Notes under the pieces: model-generated
What the model saw: only the letters and a program-made list of their open reading frames with translations
Told to the model about the DNA's origin: nothing
Database searches by the model: none
Translations under genes and position numbers: made by a program
NCBI GenBank assembly: GCA_003160265.1
Contig: PLQY01000107.1
Coordinates: forward strand, 5,269-20,564
Reading direction: 5' to 3'
Source: Peptococcaceae bacterium
GTDB lineage: Bacteria; Bacillota; DSM-12270; Thermacetogeniales; Thermacetogeniaceae
Length of the DNA stretch: 15,296 nt
In this document: positions 5,732 to 13,907 of the stretch, in pieces
Numbering within the stretch: the first letter of the stretch is position 1
Layout: each line of letters begins with the position of its first letter

Positions 5732-7447
5732 TTAACGTCCGTGTCTTTGCAGCCACTTTTCCAGTTCATCCAGGGGCAGGGTGTTGATCACGTCCTGCCT
5801 CTGCGCCCAGCCCCGCCGGGCGGTGAGCATCCCGTATCGCATGTCATCCAGGGAGTTCACGTGGTGGGCGTCGGTATCGATGGCAAACCTGACCCCCAGG
5901 TCAATGCCCTGGCGGACGTAGGCGTCATTCAGGTCGAGCCGGTCCGGGTTGGCGTTGATCTCCAGGGCGGTCCCGGTGTCTGCCGCCAGTTCCAGCACCC
6001 TGCCCACATCCAGGGCGTAGGGATCCCTCCTGCCGATCAGGCGCCCGGTGGGATGCCCGATGATGTCCACGTGCTCGTTCTTCAGAACTGCCTCGAAACG
6101 CCGGTTCAGGGTCTCCTGGTCCTGCCGGAACCTGGAGTGCACCGAGGCCACCACCACGTCCAGTTGGGAGAGCATCCGGTCGTCGAAATCCAGCCTTCCG
6201 TCGGACAGGATGTCCACCTCGGTTCCCGCCAGCAGCCGGAAGTTTTGGAACTCCCGGTTCAGCCTGTCGATCTCCTCCCGCTGCTCTTTCAGCCTCTCCT
6301 CGGTCAGGCCGTTGGTGAAGGCCAGTGAGCGGGAGTGATCCGTAACCGCCAGGTACCGGTAGCCCCTGGCCATGGCCGCCTCAGCCAGTTCCTCCAGGGT
6401 GTTGGCGCCGTCACTGGCGCGGCTGTGCACGTGCAGGTCACCCCTGATGTCGCCGGTTTCCACCAGTCTGGGCAGTTCCCCCCGTTCCGCCGCCTCAATC
6501 TCGCCCCAGCCCTCCCGCATCTCCGGCGGGATATAGGACAGGCCGATCAACTGAAAAAACTCCTCCTCGGTGGCCGGGGTAAGAGTCTCCTCTTCCTTGA
6601 CGATCCCGTATTCGCTGATCTTCCATCCGTGCTGCCGCGCCCGCTCCCGCAGGGCGACGTTATGTTCCTTGGAACCGGTGAAGTGGTGCCAGGTAGAAGC
6701 AAAGAGGGACGGCGCTACCACATAGAGGTCTGCCTGAATCCCCCACACAGTGATGACAGTGGCCTTCAGATCGCCTTCCGCCACTACCTCCCGCACCCAG
6801 GGGGCATCTACAAACCGGGCGATCACCGCCGGGGCGTCATCGGAAGCCACCAGCAGGTCCAGGTCGCCCACGGTCTCCCGGCCCCTGCGGTAGCTCCCCG
6901 CCGCCTCCACCCTGGCAGCTTTGTCCAGGCCTGCCAGGTAGCCCCCGATCTCCTTGACCGCCATGGTAGCCACGCTCAGCAACCAACGCTTCTGTCGCTC
7001 CTGCATGGCAGCCAGCCCGTGCAGGATCTCCTCTTCAGTCTTCTTGCCGATACCCGGCAGTTCCCGCAGGTGCTGGTCCCGGGCAGCCGCCTCCAGCTCC
7101 TGGAGGGAAGTGATGTTGTGGTGCATGAAGACCTGCACCGTTTTCGCCCCAACGCCGGGGATCTTCAACATCTCCAGGACATCCCGCGGCGCCTTCTGTT
7201 TCAAGTCCTCATAGTATGCCAGCCTGCCGGTGGTCACCAGTTCTCTGATCTTGGCCGCCAGGGCGCTACCGATGCCCGGGACCTCCTCCAGACGACCCTC
7301 CCGGACCAGGTCATGGACGTCAACATTAGCACTTTCCAGAACCCGGGCCGCGTTCCGGTAAGCCCTGGACTTGAAGGGGTTTTCCCCAAGTATTTCGAGG
7401 ATTTCTGCAATCTCTTGGAAAATCTCGCAGACTTCCAGGTTGGTCAT
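5732..7447 (-). CDS. polX: DNA polymerase/3'-5' exonuclease PolX (family X with PHP domain)
   Basis: The 571-aa product matches the usual bacterial PolX length (B. subtilis YshC is about 570). Helix-hairpin-helix segments occur at VPGIGSALAAKI (56-67), IPGVGAKT (96-103) and LPGIGKKTEEEI (130-141). The polymerase palm has AGSYRRGRETVGDLDLLV, with metal-binding Asp195 and Asp197, and the third aspartate Asp240 in IQADLYVV. The C-terminal PHP domain is complete: GDLHVHSRASDG (HxH at 339 and 341), TDHS (369-372), GTEVDI, ASVHSRF, IIGHPTGR and DTDAHH, so the manganese-dependent 3'-5' exonuclease and AP-endonuclease type activities should be intact. The enzyme fills gaps in base-excision repair. 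The ATG at 7447 is 19 nt after the zapA stop and preserves the conserved TNLEVCEIFQEIAEILEI opening, although only a weak GAGG precedes it. It is probably in one operon with zapA; in B. subtilis these genes are also close. Confidence 0.96.
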   Translation of the reverse strand: MTNLEVCEIFQEIAEILEILGENPFKSRAYRNAARVLESANVDVHDLVREGRLEEVPGIGSALAAKIRELVTTGRLAYYEDLKQKAPRDVLEMLKIPGVGAKTVQVFMHHNITSLQELEAAARDQHLRELPGIGKKTEEEILHGLAAMQERQKRWLLSVATMAVKEIGGYLAGLDKAARVEAAGSYRRGRETVGDLDLLVASDDAPAVIARFVDAPWVREVVAEGDLKATVITVWGIQADLYVVAPSLFASTWHHFTGSKEHNVALRERARQHGWKISEYGIVKEEETLTPATEEEFFQLIGLSYIPPEMREGWGEIEAAERGELPRLVETGDIRGDLHVHSRASDGANTLEELAEAAMARGYRYLAVTDHSRSLAFTNGLTEERLKEQREEIDRLNREFQNFRLLAGTEVDILSDGRLDFDDRMLSQLDVVVASVHSRFRQDQETLNRRFEAVLKNEHVDIIGHPTGRLIGRRDPYALDVGRVLELAADTGTALEINANPDRLDLNDAYVRQGIDLGVRFAIDTDAHHVNSLDDMRYGMLTARRGWAQRQDVINTLPLDELEKWLQRHGR

Positions 7448-7466
7448 GCAGCGATGATGCCTCGCT

Positions 7467-7736
7467 TCACTTGATCAGCTTCTCTTCCTCCAACAGTTTG
7501 GCCAGGCTGTCGTAGTCCTCCTGCAGTTTGTACAGCTCATCGGAGATGTTCAGGGCAGCCAGCACGGCCACCTTGGTAAGCGACAGGTGCGGGTTCCTCT
7601 GCCCGATGAGATGCATCTTCTTGTCCACGTACGCGCCAATCCCCTCGATGTAGCCAGGTTTGGCGTAGCCCTTGACCACGTAATCCTCGCCATAGATCTT
7701 CACTGTGACTTTGGTTTTTTCTTCTGGCTCGCTCAT
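7467..7736 (-). CDS. zapA: Cell division protein ZapA
   Basis: The 89-aa product has the ZapA layout: an N-terminal beta-rich globular part (VTVKIYGEDYVVKGYAKPGYIEGIGAYVDKKM), then the conserved LSLTKVAVLAALNISDELYKLQEDYDSLAKLLEE helix that forms the dimerising coiled coil. ZapA bundles FtsZ filaments and stabilises the Z-ring at midcell. GGAG lies about 8 nt before the ATG at 7736. The position downstream of pheT and just upstream of polX matches the Firmicutes order, although the rnhC and cvpA genes found between these in B. subtilis are missing. A 147-nt gap with a hairpin separates it from pheT. I see no promoter of its own with good hexamers, so read-through from pheT is likely. Confidence 0.93.
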   Translation of the reverse strand: MSEPEEKTKVTVKIYGEDYVVKGYAKPGYIEGIGAYVDKKMHLIGQRNPHLSLTKVAVLAALNISDELYKLQEDYDSLAKLLEEEKLIK

Positions 7737-7857
7737 CAGCGGTCTCCTCTCCGGACATCAAGCCATGGATTTCCTGTTCCTACAGTGTTCTCTACCGGTT
7801 GTGGAAATCCTGCCGCGGTTTGCCAGAGGGCTTCCCCTCCAGTTTTAAAGCATCGAG

Positions 7858-7878
7858 CGGCAGGCACCTTCCCTGCCG
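7858..7878 (-). repeat. Hairpin in the pheT-zapA gap
   Basis: CGGCAGG and CCTGCCG form a perfect 7-bp stem around a 7-nt loop, starting just after the pheT stop. No U-tract follows on the minus strand, so this is not a canonical terminator. It could be an mRNA-stabilising or processing hairpin between pheT and zapA. Confidence 0.4.
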
Positions 7879-7883
7879 GTTTG

Positions 7884-10385
7884 CTATCTCAAGCGCGCCC
7901 CCACCTGGGTTGACAGAGCCTTGAGGATGCGGTCGTACGCCCCGGTCACCTCTTCGTCGTTCAGGGTGCGCTCCAGGGACTGGAACAGCAGGCTGTAACC
8001 CAGGCTGCGGCAGCCTGCAGGCACCTGGGCGCCCTGGTAGACGTCAAACAGGCGGCACTCCCGGAGCAGGCCCCCCCCTGCTGCCATGATGACATCCCGG
8101 ACGTGTCCAGCTGGCGTTTCCAGGGGAACGATGATCGCCAGGTCACGGGCACTGCCAGGATAGCGGGGCAGCGCCTGAGCCCTGGGATCCAATCGCACCA
8201 TGGGTAATAAGGAAGTCAGGTCGATCTCGCAGGCCACCACCCTGGTGGGCAGTTCATAGTTCTGCAGCACCTCCGGGTGCACCTCGCCCACCATGCCGAT
8301 TGGCTCTTCCGCTACCAGGACCCTGGCGGCCCGGCCCGGGTGCAGCATCGGGTTGCCGGTCACCGGTTCCCAGGAGGCGCCGCTGATCCCCAGCGCACCC
8401 AGGACCTGCTCCGCAATTCCCTTGGCATAGAAAAAGTCTCTGGCTTGGGCCGGCTCCTGCCAGCCCCGGTCAACCTCACCGCAGGCCACGAACCCCAGAT
8501 GCAGCCGCTCCTCAGGCAGGGCGCCGCTATCACCGGGCACCCGCCCGCGCTCCTGCAAGCGGGCGTCCGCTGGACCCGGCACCGCCTCTTCAGCAAGCGC
8601 GGGGCGGGGCGACGGGTTGAATACTGTTCCCAGCTCGAACAGTCCAACCCTGGTCTGTTTGCGTTTGTAGTTGGTGTTCAGGACCTCCATCAGGGAGGCC
8701 AGCAGCAGCGGCCGCAAGATCCCCTGCTCCTCCCGCAGTGGGTTCTGGATCGGCGTCACCCGACGGAGAGGACTGTTCCCGGGGATGTTCAGCCTGTCGA
8801 GATCGCTCTCGCCGATGAAGCTGTAGGTGATCACCTCGTCCAGGCCGGCTGCCAGCATGGCACTGCCGGTTAGTTCCCGGACCCGGGACAATGCCGGGCG
8901 CCGCACTGACTGGGTAAGCGCCCCCACCGGGGCGGTGGCGGCAATCTGATCATAGCCGTAGAGGCGCGCCACCTCTTCAATCAGGTCGATCTCCTCCAGG
9001 AGGTCATGGCGGTACGGCGGGATATTGACCAGCAGGTTGTCCTGCCCGCAGAGCTCGCAGACGAAATCCAGGCGGCAGAGGATCTCCTGCACCTCCGCCC
9101 GGTTCAGATGTGTCCCCAGGACCTGATTGACCCGGGGGGCGCGCACCCGGATGGCCAGCGGCGCCGCCGGGCGCACATACTGGTCGACCACGCCGCAGGT
9201 GATCTCCCCGGCCCCCAGTTCGTTGATCAGGTGCGCCGCCCGGTTCACAGCGCGCACCGCCCCATCCAGGTCGATCCCCTTCTCGAACCGCTGCCCGGAT
9301 TCCGTGCGCATCCCCAGCTTCTGGGCGGTCCGCCTGATGCTCTGGGGGTTGAAATAGGCTGACTCCAGAAGCACCGTCCGGGTCTCCTCTGTCACCTCGC
9401 TGGCCAGGCCGCCCATCACCCCGGCCAGGGCCACCGGTTCCCCGGCATCGGCGATGACCAGCATCTCCTCATCCAGTTCACGCCTGTCTCCGTCCAGGGA
9501 GACCAACTCTTCCCCCGGGCGCGCCCGGCGTACGATGATCCGCCGGCCCTGCAGGCGGTCGTAATTGAAGGCATGGAGGGGTTGTCCCAGTTCCAGCATC
9601 ACGTAGTTGGTCACATCGACGATGTTGTTGATCGGCCTGACGCCCGCAGCCCGCAGCCGGTAGCAGAGCCATTCGGGGGAGGCGGCCGGTTTAACGTTGC
9701 GGACGATCCGGCAGGCATAGCGGCGACACAGTTCCGGCTCCTCTATCTGGACACTGATCAGGCCCTCGGTGCGCTCCCCGGACTCCCGGACCGAGGTCTC
9801 CGGCAGGGTGAGCCCGCCTCCGGTCAGGGCGCGGACCTCACGGGCGATGTTGAGCACTGCCAGACAATCGCCCCGGTTCGGGGTCAGCTCGAACTCCAGG
9901 ATCCGGTCATGCAGCCCTAGGGCTTCAACCATGCCGGCCCCCGGCTGCAATCCGGGATCGAGGATCAGCACCCCCAGGGCATCCCCGAAGCCCCACTCCT
10001 CGGTGCAGAGTTCCGCCCCGGAGCAGAGCACCCCCTCTGACCGCTCTCCCAGGATCTGTCGTACGCCTACCGTGTCGTGCCCGCCGGAAGGCAGCACCGT
10101 TCCCGGCCTGGCGTAGGGAACATTGGCGCCAGGGGCCAGGTTGGGAGCACCGCTCACTACCTGCACCACCTCCCGGCCGGTGTCCACCCGGCAGATCCGG
10201 AGGCGCCCCGAATTTGGATGAAGCCTCATCTCGACGATCCGCCCCACGACTATACCATCAAGGCCGGGCGCCGGCTCGATAATCCCTTCCACCGCCAACC
10301 CGGACATGGTCAGCTTGTCCGCCAGCACCTTCGCCGGCAGGTCTACCTTCACATATTCCTGCAACCACCGGTAAGAAACCCGCAC
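7884..10385 (-). CDS. pheT: Phenylalanyl-tRNA synthetase beta subunit
   Basis: The 833-aa product is slightly longer than the usual 790-810. Domains in order: the N-terminal MRVSYRWLQEYVKVDL; the EMAPII-like tRNA-binding domain at about 40-150 (GIVVGRIVEMRLHPNSGRL, VSGAPNLAPG); the B3/B4 domain including the editing region (about 210-390, with VDVTNYVMLELGQPLHAF and AGVMGG); the B5 domain (about 405-475); the catalytic-like core (ELTGSAMLAAGLDEVITYSF, then IQNPLREEQGILRPLLLASLMEV); and the C-terminal anticodon-binding FDX-ACB domain from about 740 (PRYPGSARDLAIIVP). With PheS it makes the (alpha-beta)2 enzyme that charges tRNA-Phe and hydrolyses mischarged Tyr. The start is GTG at 10385 with GGAGG about 7 nt upstream. 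An unusual Pro/Ala/Glu/Arg-rich stretch of about 35 residues lies around 590-625, between FELGTVFNPS and ERLHLGF, and accounts for the extra length. It is expressed from the T-box-controlled leader ahead of pheS. Confidence 0.97.
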   Translation of the reverse strand: MRVSYRWLQEYVKVDLPAKVLADKLTMSGLAVEGIIEPAPGLDGIVVGRIVEMRLHPNSGRLRICRVDTGREVVQVVSGAPNLAPGANVPYARPGTVLPSGGHDTVGVRQILGERSEGVLCSGAELCTEEWGFGDALGVLILDPGLQPGAGMVEALGLHDRILEFELTPNRGDCLAVLNIAREVRALTGGGLTLPETSVRESGERTEGLISVQIEEPELCRRYACRIVRNVKPAASPEWLCYRLRAAGVRPINNIVDVTNYVMLELGQPLHAFNYDRLQGRRIIVRRARPGEELVSLDGDRRELDEEMLVIADAGEPVALAGVMGGLASEVTEETRTVLLESAYFNPQSIRRTAQKLGMRTESGQRFEKGIDLDGAVRAVNRAAHLINELGAGEITCGVVDQYVRPAAPLAIRVRAPRVNQVLGTHLNRAEVQEILCRLDFVCELCGQDNLLVNIPPYRHDLLEEIDLIEEVARLYGYDQIAATAPVGALTQSVRRPALSRVRELTGSAMLAAGLDEVITYSFIGESDLDRLNIPGNSPLRRVTPIQNPLREEQGILRPLLLASLMEVLNTNYKRKQTRVGLFELGTVFNPSPRPALAEEAVPGPADARLQERGRVPGDSGALPEERLHLGFVACGEVDRGWQEPAQARDFFYAKGIAEQVLGALGISGASWEPVTGNPMLHPGRAARVLVAEEPIGMVGEVHPEVLQNYELPTRVVACEIDLTSLLPMVRLDPRAQALPRYPGSARDLAIIVPLETPAGHVRDVIMAAGGGLLRECRLFDVYQGAQVPAGCRSLGYSLLFQSLERTLNDEEVTGAYDRILKALSTQVGARLR

Positions 10386-10425
10386 AACAATTCCTCCTCA
10401 ATGTCCGCTCCATGATGTTGAACCC

Positions 10426-10446
10426 ACCCCGGAGGATACCCGGGGT
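10426..10446 (-). repeat. GC-rich hairpin in the pheS-pheT gap
   Basis: ACCCCGG and CCGGGGT form a perfect 7-bp stem with a 7-nt loop in the 156-nt gap between pheS and pheT. It is not followed by a U-tract. A gap this long is unusual for this gene pair, so the hairpin may influence pheT expression or mRNA processing. It is unlikely to be a full terminator, because pheT has no other evident promoter. Confidence 0.4.
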
Positions 10447-10541
10447 CGACTCACTGGCCGTTAAGGAAGCAGCGAACGACCTTTATTATCCGAAAGCAAG
10501 AAGTCACCCGGCCATGAATGTTTTTCAAGGTAGGGGTTCGT

Positions 10542-11564
10542 CTAGAATTGATGCAGAAACCGCACATCGTTGTCGAAGAACAGACGGAGATCGTTGATCC
10601 CATACTTGAGCATGGCCACCCGCTCCACTCCCATGCCAAAGGCAAAGCCGACCGCCGTCTCCGGATCGTAGCCCACGTTGGCCAGCACCCGGGGGTGCAC
10701 CATACCAGACCCGAGGATCTCCAGCCAGCCGGTGCCGGAGCAGACCCGGCAACCCTCTCCCCCGCAGTTGATGCAGGATATATCCACCTCGGCGCTGGGC
10801 TCGGTGAAGGGGAAGAAGCTCGGGCGCATCCGGATCTCCCGGTCGGGCCCGAACATCTGTCTGGCGAAGGCCAGCAGCACCCCCTTGAGGTCGCCCAGAG
10901 TGCACCGTTGGTCGACCAGCAGACCCTCCACCTGGTGGAACATGGGGGAATGGGTGGCGTCATCATCCCGCCGGTAGACCTTGCCCGGAACGATCACCCG
11001 CACCGGCAGGCGGGGCACCGTCTTCTCCATAGTGCGCACCTGCATCGGCGATGTATGGGTACGCAGCAGCATCTCGTCGGTAATGTAGAAAGAGTCCTGC
11101 ATGTCCCGGGCCGGGTGCCCTTTGGGGATGTTCAGGGCCTCGAAGTTGTAGTAGTCCCACTCCACCTCCGGGCCCTCGGCCACCTCAAAGCCCATGGACG
11201 CGAAGATCCTTTCGATCTCCCGCAGCACCGTGGTCAGCGGGTGCTGGTGACCGCGGGGCGCCGGGCGTCCCGGCAGGGTGACGTCCACCGACTCCGTCGC
11301 CAACTGCCGCATCTGCTCCTGTCTGGACAGGTCCTCGAGCATCCGCTCGATCCCATTCTCCAGCAGCACCCGCACCTCGTTGGCCAGTTGACCGAGCCGC
11401 GGCCGCTCTTCCGGAGAGAGGCCTCCCATACCCCGCAGCACCCTGGTCAGGGCGCCCTTTTTGCCGAGGTACTTCAGCCTGACTTCCTGCAGCGCCTCCA
11501 TAGTATTTGCCGCTGATAGGTCTTTAAGCGCTTCCTCTCTGATCTTGGCAATCTCCTGTTCCAC
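10542..11564 (-). CDS. pheS: Phenylalanyl-tRNA synthetase alpha subunit
   Basis: The 340-aa product is a standard-length PheS. The N-terminal ~85 residues are a helical tRNA-contacting coiled coil ([35 protein letters not shown]). The class II synthetase core follows: [25 protein letters not shown] (155-179), motif 2 around [21 protein letters not shown] (194-214), FTEPSAEVD (253-261), a four-cysteine cluster (C264, C267, C272, C275) common in bacterial PheS, and motif 3 [22 protein letters not shown] (306-327) with its ATP-binding Arg. It activates Phe with ATP and transfers it to tRNA-Phe as part of the PheST tetramer. The start is GTG at 11564 with GAGGTG 8 nt upstream. It is the first gene behind a Phe T-box, so it is induced when uncharged tRNA-Phe accumulates. 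Confidence 0.97.
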   Translation of the reverse strand: MEQEIAKIREEALKDLSAANTMEALQEVRLKYLGKKGALTRVLRGMGGLSPEERPRLGQLANEVRVLLENGIERMLEDLSRQEQMRQLATESVDVTLPGRPAPRGHQHPLTTVLREIERIFASMGFEVAEGPEVEWDYYNFEALNIPKGHPARDMQDSFYITDEMLLRTHTSPMQVRTMEKTVPRLPVRVIVPGKVYRRDDDATHSPMFHQVEGLLVDQRCTLGDLKGVLLAFARQMFGPDREIRMRPSFFPFTEPSAEVDISCINCGGEGCRVCSGTGWLEILGSGMVHPRVLANVGYDPETAVGFAFGMGVERVAMLKYGINDLRLFFDNDVRFLHQF

Positions 11565-11646
11565 TTACAGAGCACCTCACTTTTGGGATCTGCGAAGCCT
11601 GCCAATGCCTTCCTTCCCATTTTGCCGCATCTCACTTCTTGCACAT

Positions 11647-11677
11647 AAAAAGCCCCCGTCATTCAAGGGACGGAGGC
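11647..11677 (-). terminator. T-box regulated terminator upstream of pheS
   Basis: GCCTCCGTC (11677-11669) pairs over nine positions, including one G-U, with GACGGGGGC (11660-11652) around an 8-nt loop and runs into five T (11651-11647). It lies just downstream of the antiterminator box and about 80 nt before the pheS start. This is the default-off state of the T-box. Confidence 0.9.
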
Positions 11678-11895
11678 CTGCTGCAACCTGCGCGGTACCA
11701 CCCTTCTTGGCCACCTGGGCCCACTTCGGGGTATCGATCTGTAACGGGATATCCCGGCCACGCCTACCGACAGCCAATCCCAGCCTTCAGCGCAGCAACT
11801 TCCAGGTGAACTTCAGAACCCGGATCCTGGCCAGCTCCCAGTCACGGCACGGCCTCCCTGCTAGAACCCCCAGGTTCTTACTCTCCTGTGCATCA
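11647..11895 (-). ncRNA. T-box leader riboswitch responding to uncharged tRNA-Phe
   Basis: On the minus strand the canonical T-box core AGGGTGGTACCGCG lies at 11704-11691, followed by a terminator. Upstream, stem I carries AGGAGAG, an AGGGAGG bulge-like motif and a specifier region in which GGGTTC-TGAAG precedes the Phe codon TTC (11810-11808), followed by A as expected. The TGGT in the core can pair with the ACCA end of tRNA-Phe, whose discriminator base is usually A. Uncharged tRNA-Phe should bind both sites and stabilise the antiterminator, allowing pheST transcription. The core and terminator are certain; the exact 5' end is approximate. Confidence 0.93.
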
Positions 11896-12183
11896 TTGTT
11901 TACTTTCTTTATTTGCTTTCGGCCGCCTTTTGTCTGGTCAATAACCGAAACGGCCTCGCCTTGCCCCGGCCTTCCAGTATATTGATCGTCAATCAAGCCA
12001 TTTTATCTCTTCCAGTTTGTTTCATCGAGCGCCAAGTTCGAACAGGTTACTGGATCATAAATCTGCGGTACATGATAAAAGCGAAAACAGAACCAGTGCG
12101 TTCAAAAATCAGCCAACACAGGCGAGCCGGCAGGGACACTTGCGTCACACACCTTTGCGGGGCAGATTTAGAACTCCATCAGC

Positions 12184-12213
12184 ATTATATCATAAGGCCA
12201 GGTACCCCTACAA
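12184..12213 (-). promoter_or_regulatory. Candidate minus-strand promoter with no obvious gene
   Basis: TATAAT (12189-12184) is a perfect -10 on the minus strand. TTGTAG (12213-12208) lies 18 nt upstream and matches half of the -35 consensus. Transcription from here would run about 290 nt before entering the T-box, so this could be a distal pheS promoter or drive an unannotated small RNA. Confidence 0.35.
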
Positions 12214-12216
12214 CAA

Positions 12217-12242
12217 CAACCCTGCTGGCACAACCCTGCTGG
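12217..12242. repeat. Short tandem direct repeat (12 bp, period 14)
   Basis: CAACCCTGCTGG occurs at 12217-12228 and again at 12231-12242, separated by CA. The second copy runs into the perfect palindrome GGACGCGTCC (12241-12250). The repeat sits just downstream of the COG2509 stop, next to the candidate promoter. Two copies are too few to call a repeat family. Confidence 0.6.
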
Positions 12243-12271
12243 ACGCGTCCCGTCTCTAATCCCGCACTTCA

Positions 12272-13861
12272 TCAAAACGGCTTATACCGGCTGGCAACTT
12301 GCTCCGCCGCCTTGATGCCGTCCACCGCCGAGGAGATGATCCCGCCAGCATAGCCGGCCCCCTCTCCCACCGGGTAGAGGCCGCGGACACTGGCCTCCAA
12401 CTGCTCGTCCCGGTCGATCCGCACCGGTGAGGAACTTCTGGTCTCCACCCCGGTCAGCAGCGCTTCAGGCCTGGCGAAGCCCTGCACCCGGGCCTCGAAA
12501 AAGGGGATGGCCTCCCTGATGGTGGCCGTCACATAAGGCGGCAGGCAGCCGTCCAGCTCTGCAAAGGTCGTCCCCGGCCTGTAGCTGGGTGTCACTTGCC
12601 CAAAGGCGCGGCTCGCCCGGCCGGCCAGGAAGTCCCCGAGCAACTGCACCGGCGCCCGGTAGCCACCGCCGCCAGTTTCGAAGGCCAGCCGCTCCCAGCG
12701 CCTCTGCCAGTCGATGCCGGCCAGCGGGTGATCGCCGCCGTAATCATCCGGTGTCACCCCCACCAGCAGGGCGCTGTTGGCGTTCGAGCCATCCCTCAGG
12801 TAGTTGCTCATCCCGTTGGTGACCACCCCGCCAGCCTCGGAGGCGGCAGCGATCACCTGCCCGCCCGGGCACATGCAGAAGGTATAGGCGGAACGCCCGC
12901 CGGGCGCGTGGTAGGCGAGCTTGTAATCTGCAGGCCCCAGGCGGGGATGGCCGGCCTGGGAACCATACTGGGCAGCGTCGATGAACTGCTGGGGATGCTC
13001 GATCCGCACCCCGACGGAGAAGGGCTTCCGGTGGAGAGCGACACCGTGCTCCATCAGCATGGCATAGGTATCCCTGGCGCTGTGCCCGGTAGCCAGCAAT
13101 ACCACCCGGGCGTCGATGCGCCCGGAACCGTTGACCATGACGCCCCGGACCTCGGCCCCGGCGAGCGCCAGGCCGGTGACCCGCGCCCCGAATCGCACGG
13201 TACCGCCGTTGCTCATGATCAATGATCTGAGGTTCTTGACCACCGCCTGCAGGCGATCGGTGCCGATGTGGGGCTTATTCAGGTAGAGGATCTGCTCCGG
13301 GGCGCCAGCCGCCACGAACTCCTCCAGCACCTTGCGGCACCTGGGGTTGCGGATCAGGGTCGTCAGCTTGCCATCCGAGAACGTCCCGGCCCCGCCCTCG
13401 CCGAACTGGACGTTGCTCTCCCCGTCCAGTTGGCCGCTGCTCCAGAAGGCAGACACCTGCCGCCTCCGGGATTCCACGTCCTCTCCCCGCTCCAGGAGCA
13501 GTGGCCGGTAGCCCATCTGGGACAGCACCAGCCCGGCGAACAGGCCGGCTGGACCCATGCCGACGATCACCGGCGGGTCCACCAGCGGCTCCGTCCCCGG
13601 CTGCACATAGTCATATGACTCCGGCACAAACCCGGCCACGCCCGGGCGCCCCGCTCGGAGCACCCGGTCCTCGTGGCGCACTTCGGCAGCCACGGTATAG
13701 GCAATAGACACCCGCCCGCGCCGGCGGGCATCGACCGACTGGCGCAGCAACTCGTAGCCGGTCAGGTCCCCATCCCTGATCCCCAACAGCCGGGCGATCT
13801 TCCGGCGCAGGACAAGCTCGTCCTCTTGCAGTTCCAGCCTGATCGGGGGCAACTTCAACAC
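12272..13861 (-). CDS. FAD-dependent dehydrogenase of the COG2509 type (NAD(P)/FAD-dependent oxidoreductase)
   Basis: The product is 529 aa from the GTG at 13861. I prefer this start because AGGTGGGG lies 6 nt upstream and homologues begin close to the LKLPPIRLEL stretch; the GTG at 13873 has no ribosome binding site. Residues 1-85 form a small alpha/beta N-terminal domain typical of this family (RRKIARLLGIRDGDLTGYELLRQSVDAR). The FAD-binding Rossmann motif is PPVIVGMGPAGLFAGLVLSQMGYRPLLLERG, with GxGxxG at about 101-106. It is followed by ESNVQFGEGGAGTFSDGKLTT, the second nucleotide contact VVLLATGHSARDTYAML, and the C-terminal YPVGEGAGYAGGIISSAVDGIKAAEQVA that closes over the flavin. Substrate and pathway are unknown for the family. 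It starts 46 nt after the stop of the COG2081 gene and may be co-transcribed with it. Confidence 0.9.
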   Translation of the reverse strand: MLKLPPIRLELQEDELVLRRKIARLLGIRDGDLTGYELLRQSVDARRRGRVSIAYTVAAEVRHEDRVLRAGRPGVAGFVPESYDYVQPGTEPLVDPPVIVGMGPAGLFAGLVLSQMGYRPLLLERGEDVESRRRQVSAFWSSGQLDGESNVQFGEGGAGTFSDGKLTTLIRNPRCRKVLEEFVAAGAPEQILYLNKPHIGTDRLQAVVKNLRSLIMSNGGTVRFGARVTGLALAGAEVRGVMVNGSGRIDARVVLLATGHSARDTYAMLMEHGVALHRKPFSVGVRIEHPQQFIDAAQYGSQAGHPRLGPADYKLAYHAPGGRSAYTFCMCPGGQVIAAASEAGGVVTNGMSNYLRDGSNANSALLVGVTPDDYGGDHPLAGIDWQRRWERLAFETGGGGYRAPVQLLGDFLAGRASRAFGQVTPSYRPGTTFAELDGCLPPYVTATIREAIPFFEARVQGFARPEALLTGVETRSSSPVRIDRDEQLEASVRGLYPVGEGAGYAGGIISSAVDGIKAAEQVASRYKPF

Positions 13862-13907
13862 GCGTTTCCCCACCTATGAAAGAAGTCAGAAGTAAGAGGC
13901 CCCGCCA

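Larger units (their letters stand above)
11896..12271. other. Gene-free stretch upstream of the pheS T-box
   Basis: This is the distal part of the 707-nt gap between pheS and the COG2509 gene. It must contain the pheS promoter, but I found no convincing one directly before stem I. It also holds an inverted repeat TTGAT-5 nt-ATCAA (11982-11996), a solitary TATAAT (12189-12184), a 12-bp direct repeat (12217-12242) and the palindrome GGACGCGTCC (12241-12250). No convincing protein, tRNA or known RNA family is visible. Confidence 0.4.

Noticed and set aside
6335..7474. 379-codon plus-strand open reading frame
   Set aside because: It lies opposite polX, whose catalytic motifs are all intact, and has the composition of a shadow frame.
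10518..11516. 332-codon plus-strand open reading frame
   Set aside because: It is antisense to pheS, which has every class II synthetase motif; the plus-strand product resembles no protein family.
11910..11941. TTGACC and CAAATA as a promoter just upstream of the T-box
   Set aside because: The spacing is 20 nt and the -10 is weak; other spacings give no better hexamer, so I do not annotate it although a promoter must lie somewhere upstream.
12090..12150. Minus-strand weak stem with T-run as terminator of the COG2509 gene
   Set aside because: The stem depends on G-U pairs and is only about five base pairs, so I cannot support it.
12017..12353. Short plus-strand frames in the T-box upstream gap
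   Set aside because: They lack ribosome binding sites and domain-like sequence, and they run into the COG2509 gene on the other strand.
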